Source: Gordionus sp. m RMFG-2023
Taxonomy: Eukaryota; Nematomorpha; Gordioida; Chordodea; Parachordodidae
NCBI RefSeq assembly: GCF_954871325.1
Contig: NC_088775.1
Span: forward strand, 71,463,561-71,527,560
DNA: 64,000 nt
Direction of reading: 5' to 3'
Within the stretch, counting starts at the first letter, position 1; the number at the start of each line of letters is the position of its first letter. Made by a program: the position numbers and the translations under genes. Of the stretch, positions 24,466 to 37,259 are shown one piece after another. The notes under the pieces are model-generated. The model saw only the letters and a program-made list of their open reading frames with translations, searched no databases and was not told the DNA's origin.

Positions 24466-27400
24466 GGATCTACTTATCTCCTTTGTTATGTTATCATTCA
24501 AAAATTTTGACAAGTTAAACACTAATCAATGAATCGTATTTTATAGGGCAATATACATAAACCTGAAAATAGTTGTATTGCACATTTTATTCAAGGACGG
24601 AAAATTAAAACAAGGTGATGAATTGAGCTTATTTTAAAGAAATCAAGAATATTATAAAACGTTTATTAGGTCATTTATGAAAATAAAGATAAAAAAAAAT
24701 TATGGAAAAGTTTTCACACATAAAATTAATAATATTGCATATTTTTTTCAAAGATTAAAAAAAAAATTTTCTTAAGTTTTTTTTCGTTAATTATTCTAAG
24801 TATATTATCCTAGTAGACAAATAATTATTAAAATTAATAGAGCATACTAATGGATTTGCTAAAGCATTTTCTTAAAAGTTTTTTTTTAATATTATAATAT
24901 TTCGTAATTTAGCAAGATGATTGTTTTTTATATTTGGAATTTAATTAGGCTTTTAAAAATAAATAAATAAAATGTATAATTTTAATTCAATAATTTTAAT
25001 ATATATGGACTTAAGAGTAATTACAAATTAACTCATAAATAATAATATTTAATCTCCATTTTTATATTAAAAAAATTATACCTTTCATCCCGGCGTTTTT
25101 GTAGAAACTAGAAAGACCAAGGAAAAAACAAAACAAACAAAACAGCTTAAATAAATTTGTAAATAAGATGAAATCTAATAAGAACTTATACTAATACTCT
25201 AGAGAAAATTATTTCTCAGGATTTTGAGCGTTAAGGAGGATGCATAATATATTAAAATCAGTGCTTAAAACGTAAATATAAGCATCACTTTAATTTTTTT
25301 ATATTTTATTCGAAACCGTGGAATAAATCTTGGCATCAGAAGCTGAAATGTTCTTTAAAAATTTATTTAATATATATAACAGTATAAATTTTATGATTTT
25401 CAATATATGAATCAATATTAATATAATAATCTTGATTCTTAATAATCAAAAAATATGGTTCTAAATATTCAAAAATAAAATTATAAAAGGAAGGAGCTTT
25501 TTTAAAAAAAGTAATGAATGAGGAAGGAGTTCTCCTTTTCATTCATAGGTAAACAGTAAAATAAATAAAATTATCAAAGTATTTCTAAATAGTCAATATA
25601 TTTATAACATTAAAATAGGATCGCAGGGTGCAAAGGGGAGTCCTCAGTCAAAAAAAATTAATTTTGCAGGTCTTTGAGACTTGGGCTGTGTTGTCTAGGC
25701 ACTTCTATCCCGCTATAAGCCAATGACTATGTACATACTCTCCTACCCTAAAAAGGTAATCAAAACCATACCTCTTCCTACCTCCCTCCAATTTTTGATG
25801 AACTTGAGTCATACCACCTCAGGAATTTTCTGAGGTTAAATTGTGCTTTTATTATGTTTTTTAAAATGTGTTTTATTTTACATTTTCTATTAAAAAGAGC
25901 TTAAATAACCCTCAACAAATAGTTCATTTAAGCCCAGGCATAGCTTTTAAATATATAAAGAATAAAATATATTTTTTTAAAAATTCTAACCACGAGATCC
26001 TATAAATTAGACGAATATAAACCCCGGCCTTTCCTAAATTAATAAAAAAAAGAATAATATTAAATGTAAATGCCGTATTGGGATATGGAACCCATAAGAT
26101 AGGAAATATTGCAATTTTAAATCATTTATTGAGGGGGACTTTTTGATCAGAAATGTATTCCAACATTTGAGCATCCACACTGTAAATTTCAGACAATTTC
26201 GCAGGGAACATATGAAGTATATTCCAAATTTACATCAATTTTATATAGATTCTTTATATAAATTAAAAAATACAAAAAAGCTTATGGCGAAAATTGTATA
26301 AAATTTATAGAGTAGGCATTCTAGCTTAGCATATGCTAGAATAAATTTTAAGTCAAATCAGATTTTTGATATTTAAAAATCTCGTTCAGTAAATGATATA
26401 AAGTTCAGAGATTACAAATCCCTAGGGATTCCATATCCAAATGATGCGACATATATATAATTTAAATAATTAATATGAATAATTTTATCTGAGAAGTTCC
26501 TTTCTGACCCAGTCCAGGTATTTTATATTTTTTAATTTTCAGCCTGGTTAAATATGCTCATTTCTATATAATTTTCACTATTTTATGAATGGATCAAAGA
26601 GAGAATACATAAAAGGCAAAAAAAAATAATCATGGTGCAATTTTTCGAACGGTTAGTTGATATAATAAATTATTTTTTATTGAAGGTAATTGTAGGAGAA
26701 GAGTGATAAGACTGGTCATGATTTCGTTTGTCAATTTTTGGAACTAGATGATAAGTAAGGGCAAAAGTTTTGGTCAGTCAACACCTGGTTTGCTTCGACT
26801 GACCATATACTCTGTTATATTAACTATTTATTGTAGCCATTTTAAAATTTCATTATTTCATTATAAATATAAAAGATTTCAATATAGTAGAGAATTATGT
26901 GCATATAAGGATTTAACTTTAATATTTATTGATTTAGATTTTTAAAAGTATAATTTATATATATATATATATTTATACACAAATTTTTAATAACATCTCA
27001 AATTTTTTTTAAAAATATATCGTCATTTTTATTAACTAATTATAAATTAGTATAATATTAATTTAATTGAAAATTTATATAATATTAATAATTTAAATAT
27101 GCGTTAAATTATGATTTCTACATCTAAAAAGTAGCAATGGCTTTTTGGTGGCCACTGATTCTCTCGACTTCTGCGCATCTTTATTCGCGTTTTTTTGTCA
27201 TTAATTTTTGCTGTATTTTATTGCTTGAGATCCAAGTTCCTTTTTAGCGCCAAAGTTATAATTGGAAACAAAATATCCTAGGCATATCCTATGTACAGAA
27301 TTTTCAATCAGGGGGTTTCGGTCATTGATAGTATAAAGCTGAGATTATTGCACTTTATTATATACCAACATGTGATGTAGGTAGTATTCCAATTTGGAAT

Positions 27401-27944
27401 CCCCGATCTTTGCAGAGATCCGGATTTTTATTTACCGATTTCCGTTGCCTTGATAATTGATTTTTTTTAAACGTCAATACCATCCGATTCTCACTTTTCC
27501 AATTTAGATCTTTGATGATTGTCATTAAGATTTTCGCCATGTTTAATATAAAAAGATCCCCCCCCCACCCTCACACATAACATCTAAGGTCTAGGCCCGA
27601 ATTGAAGAGTAATGCGCTCGGTGTCCAGTAGAGCATCCCTATTTATATTGGGAGGGGCAAGAGGATTAATGCATGAGAAATCCCAGATTACGAATTCTCC
27701 CCTATTTCAAGGAATCATGGTAGAACCATCAGGCACCAGAATTATAAGTACCAGTGGGCTAAAGGGTTGAGATGATGCCAGCAAATTTTAAAGCCCTGGC
27801 AATAGTATCGTTGCATTTTGGATGTCTAATTTAATTTTTTTAAAATTTGGATCTTAATTTATGCATATTTTATCAGATTCATCTTCCTTAAGAAATTTTT
27901 TATGGCCATACCCATGTATTATTATTATATGTTTTTATGTATAT
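24466..27944. other. No gene recognised in 3.5 kb
   Basis: Very AT-rich, with a TA run at about 26955-26972. Less AT-rich patches lie at 25620-25740, 27120-27330 and 27360-27780. The last carries a 60-codon minus-strand frame (27358-27540) without recognisable motifs, and a C-run at 27560 that matches a repeat at 20940. Likely old transposon text. Confidence 0.4.
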
Positions 27945-28072
27945 CAGAGATCTGCAAAGCCCAGCCCTGCCCGTTCAAAAGTTCTGCCAGCTTTAAAAAA
28001 TTAAAATGGGTTGGCCTAGGTAAAAAATTTAACGGGCTGTGTTTAAAAATTCGTCCCAGGGAGGGCCTTGTA
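27945..28072. mobile_element. CAGAGACCTGCAG element, right end lost
   Basis: Starts CAGAGATCTGCAAAGCCCAG, followed by GGCC-containing blocks alternating with A/T runs, and ends in GGGAGGGCCTTGTAAATG. This corresponds to the penultimate block of full copies (GGGAGGGCCGTACAAATGG at 33845). The final inverted end is not recognisable. Confidence 0.55.
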
Positions 28073-28286
28073 AATGAATGATTTTTAGTAAAATTTTATT
28101 AGGTCAGCTCGGATATTAAAATTTAAATATATTTATATTTCAAGCTATTTTTCTAATTTTGATTCATACTTAAAAAAATAAGTGTATTTTTTGTATTTTA
28201 AGAGCAGTCTAACTAAAATGTTAAACCTATAAATAATATAGTATATTCACAAAAAAAATAAGCACATTAATGATATTTTCTGATCA

Positions 28287-28510
28287 ATGGCGTCACTAGA
28301 GGGGGTGAGTCGCATAGGCTCAAGCCTCCTGAAAAATTTAAGATCCCCCTTAAAATCTTGAATTTTTTTTTACACCACTAAAAAAAGGTAAGTTAACTAA
28401 AAATAATTAAATAATAATTTTAGATAGTGTTAGCTAAAAAAAGATAATTTTGAAAATAATTTTAAAAAATTTTTTGAGATACCGGATGTAAAGGCTAGTG
28501 ACACCCCTAG
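28287..28510. mobile_element. MITE, family with CAATGGCGTCACTAG ends
   Basis: The left end AATGGCGTCACTAGAGGGGG pairs with the right end GCTAGTGACACCCCTAG. The flanks TTCTGATC and ATCTGATT share a 6-base core, compatible with a worn 8-bp duplication. The interior aligns in reverse with 22248-22420, and the left 60 bases align with 1370-1438. Confidence 0.7.
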
Positions 28511-28569
28511 ATCTGATTACAAATACACAGTCATTTTTATGGAAATAGAGAGTCATTGAGTAGAAAAAT

Positions 28570-29010
28570 GTGATACTGTAAAGTAACGTATATGAAAATA
28601 ATGTCATTACTAGTGGCATTACTTTTCTGAGGAAAAGAAAAGCCATTTGTTACTCCAAATGGTAACGAATAACGCTTTTATTTTTTTTTGAGCAACGGTA
28701 ATGCAAAATGTTACTCGTTTTTAATCTTTTTCTTAAAAAATATGGAAATATTTTTATTTTGTTATATATATATATATATATATATATTTATTTTTTAAAA
28801 AAATTTAAATCCGGGTTTTATGATCCATGAAAATTCTTCTGTTGATAAATTTACAGCCAAAGATTGTTAATATTTTTATATTGAATGAATCAGGGTATGC
28901 TAATTTATATTCTCTGATATTATAACCTATTTTATAATGAATATATATATCAAAAGTACTTATTTCTTCAGATGAAAATAATTTTGCCCTGACCCCAGAA
29001 AATTATGTTC
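28570..29010. repeat. hAT-like repeat rich in TAACG motifs, copy 1
   Basis: Contains GAGCAACGGTAATGCAAAA, a (TA) run at 28763-28788, AAATCCGGGTTTTATGATCC, TGTTGATAAATTTACAG and TACTTATTTCTTCAGATGAA. All recur in this order at 37260-37800. The left part (ACTGTAAAGTAACG) resembles the inverted right end of the second copy. Confidence 0.5.
28763..28788. repeat. (TA)n microsatellite
   Basis: Thirteen uninterrupted TA units. Confidence 0.95.
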
Positions 29011-29746
29011 ATAATTTGTCATTTTTATATGAATATTTTATATTGTAATAAAACATTGAGCATTAAAATAAAGAAATAAAAAAAATTAATAGGTGACTTA
29101 ATAAGCCAGTTTATTTGAGTTGACTTAGAGATGATTCTACCCCGACACATACGGATTCAGGGCTTTTAATTGTAAGTACAAAAATTTACTCTTACTAAAA
29201 TAGATATATTAAAAATAATTATCAGTGTAAAATAATTGCAGTAAGAGTTTATTAGGGTTTAAGAATATATTGGCTTTTTTAAATTCTGAAAGTATCATTA
29301 TTATAGGATTTATAATGATTTTGATAAAGTTTATCAAGTAACCCAGGTCGCACTTATATATTATATAATGTAAACAATAGGGTCATTTTAGAGTGGGAAA
29401 ACTTGGACCAGGTCGGAACTCATACCTCAAAACATTTATTTTAAATTTTGTCATCCTAATGATTTACAAATCTTATTTACTAAAAGAAGAAGAGAAAAAA
29501 AAATCTTCCTTGAGCTCTTATAACATTTTAGCTTTGAATTCTTTTATAAAATGTATTTTAGCACTGATCGGGAATCCACTTCAAAAAATATCGAACAGGA
29601 TCGTTGGCACTAGGGGTGAGACCAATACCTTATATCATTGGTTTACAATACCAATTCCAATATAAACCATATATAATTAAATATTGGTATTGGTTGAAAT
29701 ATATTGTTTAAATACAATATTAACCAATACCAATCTCAATACAAAT

Positions 29747-32251
29747 TAGGCCTATTCAAAAACGAATTCTAATCGAATAGTGCATTAAACGAATCGAATA
29801 ATTTACCTGAATTCGTACGAATAATAAAATCTACGATTTGTGAATTAATTTTTTTAATAAAATAAATCATGCTCAAATATATTGATAATTTTTTTATTAT
29901 AAATTTGATTTTAAACAGAAAAAATTATAATATGTAATCAATATTCTAATAATGAATAATATATAATCAAGTTATAAACAAAATTAAAATATATATTATT
30001 AATTTAATTTATAATTTAAGCCAATTTTTAAGGCAAAGAGTTTTTATATTATATTTTCTTCCTTATATGACATGCGGTTTTTTGACAAAAAATTAGTTCC
30101 AACTGAGAAAAGCCTTTCACAAGCAGTTGATGTTCTTTCTTGCCATTTTCGAGAGTATGGGGATCCGATATGCATTTGCCTTCCACCACATTAACGGGTC
30201 AGTATCACTCTTTGCTCTTGGTTCACTCAGATAAAAATCTATTTCACACAGTTGAATATTATTTTGTTTAAAAACAATGTCTAGCCTGTTTTGTTGAATT
30301 TTATCCTTATTTGTTTGACAGTTATAATTATGAGCTTATAAAATAAAATCATATTTAAATGGGGGTAAATTAAATACCTGTATATCTATTGTAAATCTCT
30401 TTAAATTTGTCCATTAACTTGGATATATTAATATCATAATCAACAGATATTGATTTAAAATATTCTACTTTAAGCCTGGGATCTAATATTGTGGTTATTA
30501 TTGCATCATCGGCAGTTAAATTATAATAGCCCAACAATTTATCACATGCTACCTTGAAACTATTGTTAAATAATTTATGGAAACCAGGTTTTTCATTTTT
30601 TAGATGTTCAAGAATTAAAATATAATAAGGTATAACCAAATCATAAGTAGGATAATTCTCCCCACACACCATATTTGTAGCATATAAAGGCAATAGGATA
30701 GCTTTAATTTTTATAAGATTCTCCCATTCTTCCTATTATCAAAGTATTATATTATAACCTAATTATAAATTTTAGTTTATCTCTGATATTTGTTTTTCTT
30801 GAAGAATTTTAATATTAGTTATTACTTCATTAACTAATTTTGTTATAGCAGGCTTTACAATAAGCCCCTTTCAATCATTTGGTAGATTCCACCATATTTC
30901 ACAATCCAATTTTGGTTTTAAAAAATTTAGGGGAGGGTGTAGGGAACTACATATATTTTTTAATAAATTTAATTTTTTAGGGGAATTACGAATCCTTCTA
31001 ATAATGTTTCTTAGTTTTAGAATTGAAGGGTCAAAAATTTTTAGAATTTCTTTGGATATTAAATTAATTACATGGGCAAAGCATCGGATGTGCTTTATTT
31101 TTATTAATGGATAATTTAAAGAAAATGTATCAATAAATGTTTTATTATTAGTTGCATTATCTAAAGTTATATAAAAAATTTTATTCTCTAAATTATAATT
31201 TTTAATTATTTTGACAAAGGCTTTAAATATATTTTCACCTGAATGTGTTTCATTTATTGGACTGACATCCAAAATTATGTTATTTATTTTAAAATTATCA
31301 TCAATAAAATGGGCTGTTAGCCCTAAAAAAGGAACCTGTGTTGGGCTAGTCCAAATGTCAGATGAAATATTAATTTGACTTTTATTTTTAGATATTATTT
31401 CCTTTATTAACTGTTCTTTTTCTGCAAATGTATTATACATGTGCAATTTAAGAGTATTGGAGCATATTGATTTTACAGAACAATCAAGATCACTTATATA
31501 ATTTTTAAAATCATTTGAATTAATAATTTTAAAAGATATATTATTATTTATAAATAATTTTAATAAATTATCCTTAAAATTAATTTTTTTTGAAGAATTT
31601 GGTGGACTTTAAAAAAATGTCAATTTTATTATTATTTTTTACTAAGGTGTGAATGAAACCTATTATAATGATTAATAAAAGGAGATGTTGTTTTGCCTTT
31701 ACATTTTATAATACTCTTGCAATGATTGCAAGCAGCCTTTTCACCGTCTTTAAGGATTTGATATTGATCCCATATGATTGCTCTCTTTTGTGAGGAAATT
31801 TTCTTATCTTCAACATTAAGCATAATTTCATCAGAAGCATTCTCCTCTAACATAATTAAGCTAGCTAACAATAATTATTGTAGAGATTATATTTTTATAT
31901 ACCTCTGGTGTGTGTAATTTTTAATATAATTTATTATGAGATTCAAAAAATAAACTTTTCGTGAGATTCAAAAAATGTGGCAAATAAAAAATTTTTAAAT
32001 TTGTGCTAGAATTTTTATAAACACAAACACATCACCTGTCAGATTGGCTGGTTAACAAATAGAAATGACAAATGTTAGATTTATTAAACAATTTATTAAA
32101 TATTATAAATAATTCGTTTTATTCGAATCGAATAAATGATTATTCGTATTCAGATAAAACAAATAATTTATTATTCATATTCGTAATTATTCGATTAGAT
32201 TCGAATTATTCAAGTCGAATCGAATATTCGAATTATTTTTGAATAGGCCTA
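29747..32251 (-). mobile_element. hAT transposon, complete ends, exact 8-bp duplication
   Basis: Ends TAGGCCTATTCAAAAA and its inverted copy bound 2505 bases. ATACAAAT occurs on both sides (29739-29746 and 32252-32259). Subterminal regions are full of short TCGAAT/ATTCGA motifs on both sides, the likely transposase-binding repeats. The transposase lies on the minus strand (see 30060-31871). It is inserted about 140 bases inside the left end of the larger hAT element. The exact duplication makes it younger than its host element. Confidence 0.92.
30060..31871 (-). pseudogene. hAT transposase with BED finger, interrupted
   Basis: From the N-terminus: 31871-31632 is an acidic start then a BED zinc finger (AACNHCKSIIKCKG...HYNRFHSH). 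31446-30871, with an open lead-in from about 31610, is the RNase H-like core containing SSDIWTSPTQVPFLGLTAHF, the LDNATNN motif and RCFAHVINLISKE. 30740-30370 continues with EEWENLIKIKAILLPLYATN, then DDAIITTILDPRLK. About 30150-30070 ends with TACERLFSVGTNFLSKNR, the dimerisation motif. The parts are in the right order with few breaks: a stop between finger and core (possibly an intron), one after WWNLPND, and a shift before the C-terminus. The rest is well preserved, so this copy died fairly recently. Confidence 0.85.
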
Positions 32252-32477
32252 ATACAAATATTAAAAATGGATAAATAATCGTGTTATATTTTTTCACTTT
32301 CTTTAAATTTTCTAAACTTGTTATATCCGATATTTCTTTAGTGCAAATAGTAACTTCTCTGTATTATGTATGATATAAATATTGGTGTTATTTATAATTG
32401 TAGTTTATTTTTATTATGGAAGTAAATTTTTTAGTTTTTACATGATATCAATTTTTATCTATTCATTTAGGATATTA

Positions 32478-33245
32478 TAATGAATGAAGACCAACTAGTG
32501 TTAGTAAATGTAGATAATGCTGATGATACTAATAACGATAATGAACAAGAACAATCATCAATATCTAATAAAAGACGATAAAACGTGGGAATTTTATACG
32601 AGTTGCGATAACAAAAAGAAGGCTATTTGTAATAAATGCAAAAAAAAATCTCTTCCCAATCAGGGTTATGGATACATTTTAAATCCATCCACCCAACATT
32701 ATATAGGAAATGTGAACAAACAAATAAAATTGACAATAAAATTAGCACAATAAAATCATTTTTAGTTAATAATAATTAATTCAATTATAGACTTTTTTAT
32801 AAATAACTTAGCTATTTCAAAGGTTGAGAGGATATCACTTTTAAAAATTTAATAGCATATTGTAACCTTTCACTAACATTAGTTTCTAGAAAAACTAAAA
32901 AAAAATTATGAAACATTATCATAGCTCTTTTAACAATCTAAATCTGTAATATCTAACAAGATAATCACTTTAAATTAAATAATCACTTTAAATTAAATAA
33001 TCATATTAGATTTCATTTCTTTTTTAAATCAGCCCATAATTCTACTAATACTTAAAATATTTTTAATTCTGTATTAAAAGTAAAATTTGAAATTGATTTT
33101 TTTTTGTTTTACATTAGACAATGCAAGTAATAATTTAGCATTTCTAAAAATTATAAATCAAAAGAATAATTTCATTTAAATAATGTGTGTATATGTTTTT
33201 GCCATGTTATACATTTAGCTGTTAGGGCCGCCTTGGAACCCTTAA
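32478..33245 (+). pseudogene. N-terminal and core part of the outer hAT transposase
   Basis: ATG at 32478 opens MNEDQLVLVNVDNADDTNN and an acidic stretch. After a frame change, TWEFYTSCDNKKKAICNKCKK is a BED-type finger start. Around 33100-33245 LDNASNN and a sequence resembling the C-x-AH-x-x-x-L motif before 'ALEPLKKT' can be read in broken form. The segment is cut off by the element at 33253. The remainder is at 35480-35970. Confidence 0.65.
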
Positions 33246-33252
33246 AAAAAAC

Positions 33253-33880
33253 CAGAGATCAGCAGGCCCGGCCCGGCCATATTTAAATTTTTAAAATATA
33301 CCCAGGCCGGGCCTGAAAAATTTTTTTTAAAAAAAACCCAAAATTTTATACAACATGAATTATTATATTCGTCAATTAGATATGGTTATAATGATTATAT
33401 ACAGTTATGATTAATATAATGTTTGGTGAAAGTTAACACTAGCTAACACTCATAGTATCTATTACATAATAAAATTATAGTTTTCCTGCCATGGAATAAA
33501 TACGCAAAAGATTAAATACATTATTATATAATATATGTTATATTTTTTATTAATTAAATAATCATTTTTATTTTTTTTATAAATACATAGTATATTCTCA
33601 AAATTTACACAAATTTTTTATAGTATCAATTTGTAATATACTAAATATCTGTTTAGAAAAAATAAAATAAAATATAATATACTTGCTTATTAAATGATAT
33701 ACTCGCCGAAAAATATGATAAAATACGAAATAATGAATTTTTTGTATATACTAGGTCAAATATAATTTTAAAATATTCCGAGCCGGGCCTAAAAAAAATT
33801 TTTTAAAAATCCAGGCTGGGCCGGGCCTAAAATTTTTAAACCTGGGAGGGCCGTACAAATGGTACCTCTGCAGGTCTCTG
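33253..33880. mobile_element. CAGAGACCTGCAG element nested in the outer hAT
   Basis: Ends CAGAGATCAGCAGG and CTGCAGGTCTCTG. GGCCCGGCCCGG and CCAGGCCGGGCCTGAA blocks at both ends surround about 400 bases of AT-rich filler, longer than the 22910 copy. Flanks AAAAAAAC and AATAAAAC agree at 7 of 8 bases. It interrupts the outer transposase right after its core segment. Non-coding. Confidence 0.8.
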
Positions 33881-34118
33881 AATAAAACTTTTAAAAAAAT
33901 AAGAAAATTTTTAAAATTTCTATATCTAAATTTAATAAACTCAAAAAATTATTTCTTGAAAAAAATCCAACCTTAAAATTTCTTCACCCAATTTTGGATA
34001 TACTAACACGTTGAAATTCAACATACCAAATGTTTGAAAGGGCAATATAGCTCAAACCCTATTTGACAACATATACCAATCATTTATAAAATACCAATGA
34101 AGAAAATTATATTAGTGC

Positions 34119-35452
34119 CAGTGGCGTATCCAGGATTTTCCTATAGGGGGTTATTTATTTTTTTTTTTGGGGGGGGGGCTTTGCCCTAGCTTTTATTCCA
34201 CCTTCGGCCGGGTCATATCTTTGAGCTATTCTTTTAAATTATTATTAATATTTTTAGCTTTTATTTACAGACTCGCGCTTATGAAAATTTAAAGAAGAAA
34301 TAAAGGTTATATATAACCCAATTTTTATTTTAAGTTAGGTATATCATAAATAAATTTATTTTAAAAATATAAAATTGAAATAAAGTTTAGTGTCAATTTT
34401 TTTATAAAATTGGCTTAAAAACTAGTTTCAACTTAAATTCTCATATAATATAAATAGAATAAAAAAAATTCTATTGAAAATACTAATTGTAGTGTGTATA
34501 AAATATTGACTAGAAAATTTTTTAAAGAACAAGTTTTTATAACTTATTATCAAATATGATATTATACAAAAAATTTCTTAAATACTAGAATTATAATGCG
34601 ATTTTCAATTTTCGTGGGAAATTTGCCAATTAATCAAGAATTTTGTTTCTCGTTGGAATCAAATCTCTGTGGATATTTAACAGAGCTAACTCATTTAGCC
34701 GAGATTCGGAAGTAGTATTTTCTATAAGTTTTCAACCTTCTCAATTGAAAAAGGTCCTTTCATTCGTATATGTTGTAATAGGCAAATATGCAAGAATATT
34801 AAATACCTTCAAAATATTTGGAAATTGAGCCAAGGTTAACTTATACCGATTAAGCGCATCAATAGCATGCTCAGGTAAAATAATATACGTAGTAAATATT
34901 TAATTCGAATTCACTGATTAAATTGATTTCAGTATCAATATCATAGGAATAAAATTTTGAAATATTTAATTTTACCAATAATGGCATCAGAAAACGAAGA
35001 AGAGTCTTTAGGTAATAAAATTTGAAGATTACCAAAGACTTGTTTTTTATCTAAAAACCGTACTTTAATTTGCGAAAAAAAAGTATCTAAGAATGGGATG
35101 AAATTGGATATTTTATAATATTCTATAAGATTTAGTTTTGATTCAACTTCTATATAAATAAAATATTCATTCTTCCTGTTCACATTTTCCTCCAAATCAA
35201 TAACTTGAACCAAATAGAAATTTGATTTTTGTAAATTTCAACATAGTGGTGAGCTATAGGAAAATAATTTATTAATGCAACTAGCAGTAAGGATAAACTC
35301 TGCTTGATATTAAAAAAATTTGACGGGGCATAGGGGGGGGGGGGGTGAGGGGGATTTTTATTAGCTTAAGTTGATATTTAGGGAAATAGTCAAATTAGAA
35401 ATGGGGGGGGGGGTAAAATTTCCCCCTTTCCCCCCCATTGGTTACGCGCCTG
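34119..35452 (-). mobile_element. ZMYM1-like hAT element, copy 2, exact duplication
   Basis: ATTAGTGC stands on both sides (34111-34118, 35453-35460), directly outside CAGTGGCGTATCCAGG and the inverted CAGGCGCGTAACC. Long G-runs lie just inside each end. On the minus strand 34941-35213 reads FIPFLDTFFSQIKVRFLDKK and a following FGNLQILLPKD, and about 34640-34860 gives LNELALLNIHRDLIPTRNK; both are ZMYM1-like C-terminal features. The 5' half of the protein is missing, so this is an internally deleted copy, with stops. It shows this family makes 8-bp duplications and belongs with hAT. Confidence 0.88.
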
Positions 35453-35479
35453 ATTAGTGCATTAGCCTGGAATAATATA

Positions 35480-35970
35480 GAAATATATCGAGAATTTCTG
35501 TAACCATATAATTTCGCTACAGAGATGGCCTCATGTGCAAATACTCCATAAGTTTCAACTATCATTCCTTTATATTCCAGCACTTTTGAGCATGTTGAGA
35601 GTTACATATTCCTAATGCTAATTTAAAGAGGGCTTCTTTAACTGCCTTAGCAAAACTTGATAAATACTATAATTTTAATAAACAAAATCCGAAAAATTGT
35701 TCTTTTATAATAAAATACATAAAGAAACATAGTCATAACAATATAATAGCTTAGAAATAAGCAAATATGTGGATGAAGTCACTTTCTAGTGATTTAAATC
35801 CAATAGACTGGTGGAAATTAAATCAAAATAGATATCCAATATTATTGAAAATTGCCAGGGATTATCTTGCAATTCCAGCTAGCTATGAAAGGGCGTTTTT
35901 AGAAGGACGGTATGCTATAATAGACCATCGTTGTTCACTAGATGAACATACTATCCAAGCTTGCCCATAA
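35480..35970 (+). pseudogene. C-terminal part of the outer hAT transposase
   Basis: A 67-codon frame (35767-35970) reads IDWWKLNQNRYPILLKIARD, then YLAIPASYERAF and DHRCSLDEHTIQAC to a stop. This is the hAT C-terminal dimerisation domain, with the usual SxxSER changed to SYERAF. Upstream, STIIPLYSSTFEHVES (about 35545-35595) resembles the helical region before it. It continues the interrupted N-terminal part at 32478-33245. Confidence 0.75.
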
Positions 35971-37259
35971 AATTATTTTCCCTTACATTAAATTTAATCT
36001 TTTTCACTGTATTTTTTATAAATAGACATTATGTTATATTTTAGAGTATACTCATTTTGCTATCTTTTTTTGTGCTAAATAAAAAGTTTCAAAATCAATA
36101 CGTTTATTATTTGATTGGTTTGGTTAAGTTTGTTGATACAAAAAATTTATGATTAAATCAGAATTTTTTTATATTCACATCAATTAATAAATTCCTAGTT
36201 TAAAAAAAGAATTTGGATTCAGTAAAATTTTGGGAGTTGGTTCTTAGTCCTGTTTTTATGTTTAATGCTTCATGATTTTTTTCCATGTTTATTTAGAACT
36301 AGAAATTACGGGTTTTTTAAATCACTATTTCTATTTTTTTAATTAGTAATTTGAATTTAAACCAACCAATATAAACCAATACCAATACAAGAAATAGAAA
36401 ATATTGTTTAAACTAATACTAATATTTTAGACTCAATACCATATAATATTTCTTTTATCTAAGGTTTTTAGTATTGGTTCCAAGCCCTAGTTGGTACAAC
36501 ATAATTTTAATAAATAGCCTGAATCGGATATAAAAATAAATTCAATGGAGGGCTCAGATAAAATATTTATCTAAATGTCTTAAGTTCATTATTTTGGACT
36601 GCGTAAGGTTTGCAATAATTTTAATTAGTTAAATTATGATATAATACAATAATATAATAAATATTGATTTTCGTTATATTTATACATTCATTTTAATTTT
36701 ACATTGAAAATTAATAGAAAATATTTCTATAAATATTTTTTTCTAAAATTATAGACCGAGGTAATAAAAAATCTGTGCAGGAACTTCTACACCCCACTCC
36801 CCTAAGCCAATTACGATATTACCCCCCCCCCCCCCTCTAAAATTTTATCCCTTATTTCCTCCTACCAAATTAAAATTAGTAAAAAAGAAATTCAAATCAA
36901 AAACTACTCCTCTATCCCCTCAATTATATTTAAATGACAATCTTGAAAAGTCCTTGAGCCCGAGATTATAACGAGCATTGACAATTTCAGGTCTACTAAT
37001 CAAAGGCAATAATATTGGATGACAAAATTTTGAATAATGATCAGAAATTACTATTTATTAAAATTAAGAAACTATTGACCCATCAAATATTACATCTGAA
37101 AATATTGTCATGGAATGTGAATTATCATTATTATAGAATAATTGGGAAAAAATGAATATATTTCCATGAATGTAGATATGAAAGACTTATTAATCCTTAG
37201 ATCTTTATAGAATTGAGGAATGTTTGACCAAATAATCAATATTTTGAATATGATATTTT

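Larger units (their letters stand above)
29611..36489 (+). mobile_element. Large hAT element split by at least three nested elements
   Basis: Inverted ends TAGGGGTGAGACCAATACC (29611) and, on the other strand, TAGGGCTTGGAACCAATAC (from 36489) are flanked by GTTGGCAC (29603-29610) and GTTGGTAC (36490-36497), an 8-bp hAT-type duplication with one change. Its transposase is on the plus strand in pieces: an acidic start and BED zinc finger (32478-32753), DDE-core and cysteine/histidine region (about 33090-33250), and the C-terminal dimerisation part (about 35480-35970). Elements at 29747-32251, 33253-33880 and 34119-35452 lie inside. Without them about 2.4 kb remains, a normal hAT size. It has several stops and frame changes and is not active. 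Confidence 0.85.

Noticed and set aside
29393-29665. 90-codon plus-strand frame as a host gene
   Set aside because: It crosses the left terminus of the outer hAT element, so it cannot be one ancestral gene.
34643-34828. 61-codon plus-strand frame
   Set aside because: Antisense to the ZMYM1-like C-terminal segment that carries LALLNIHRDL on the minus strand.
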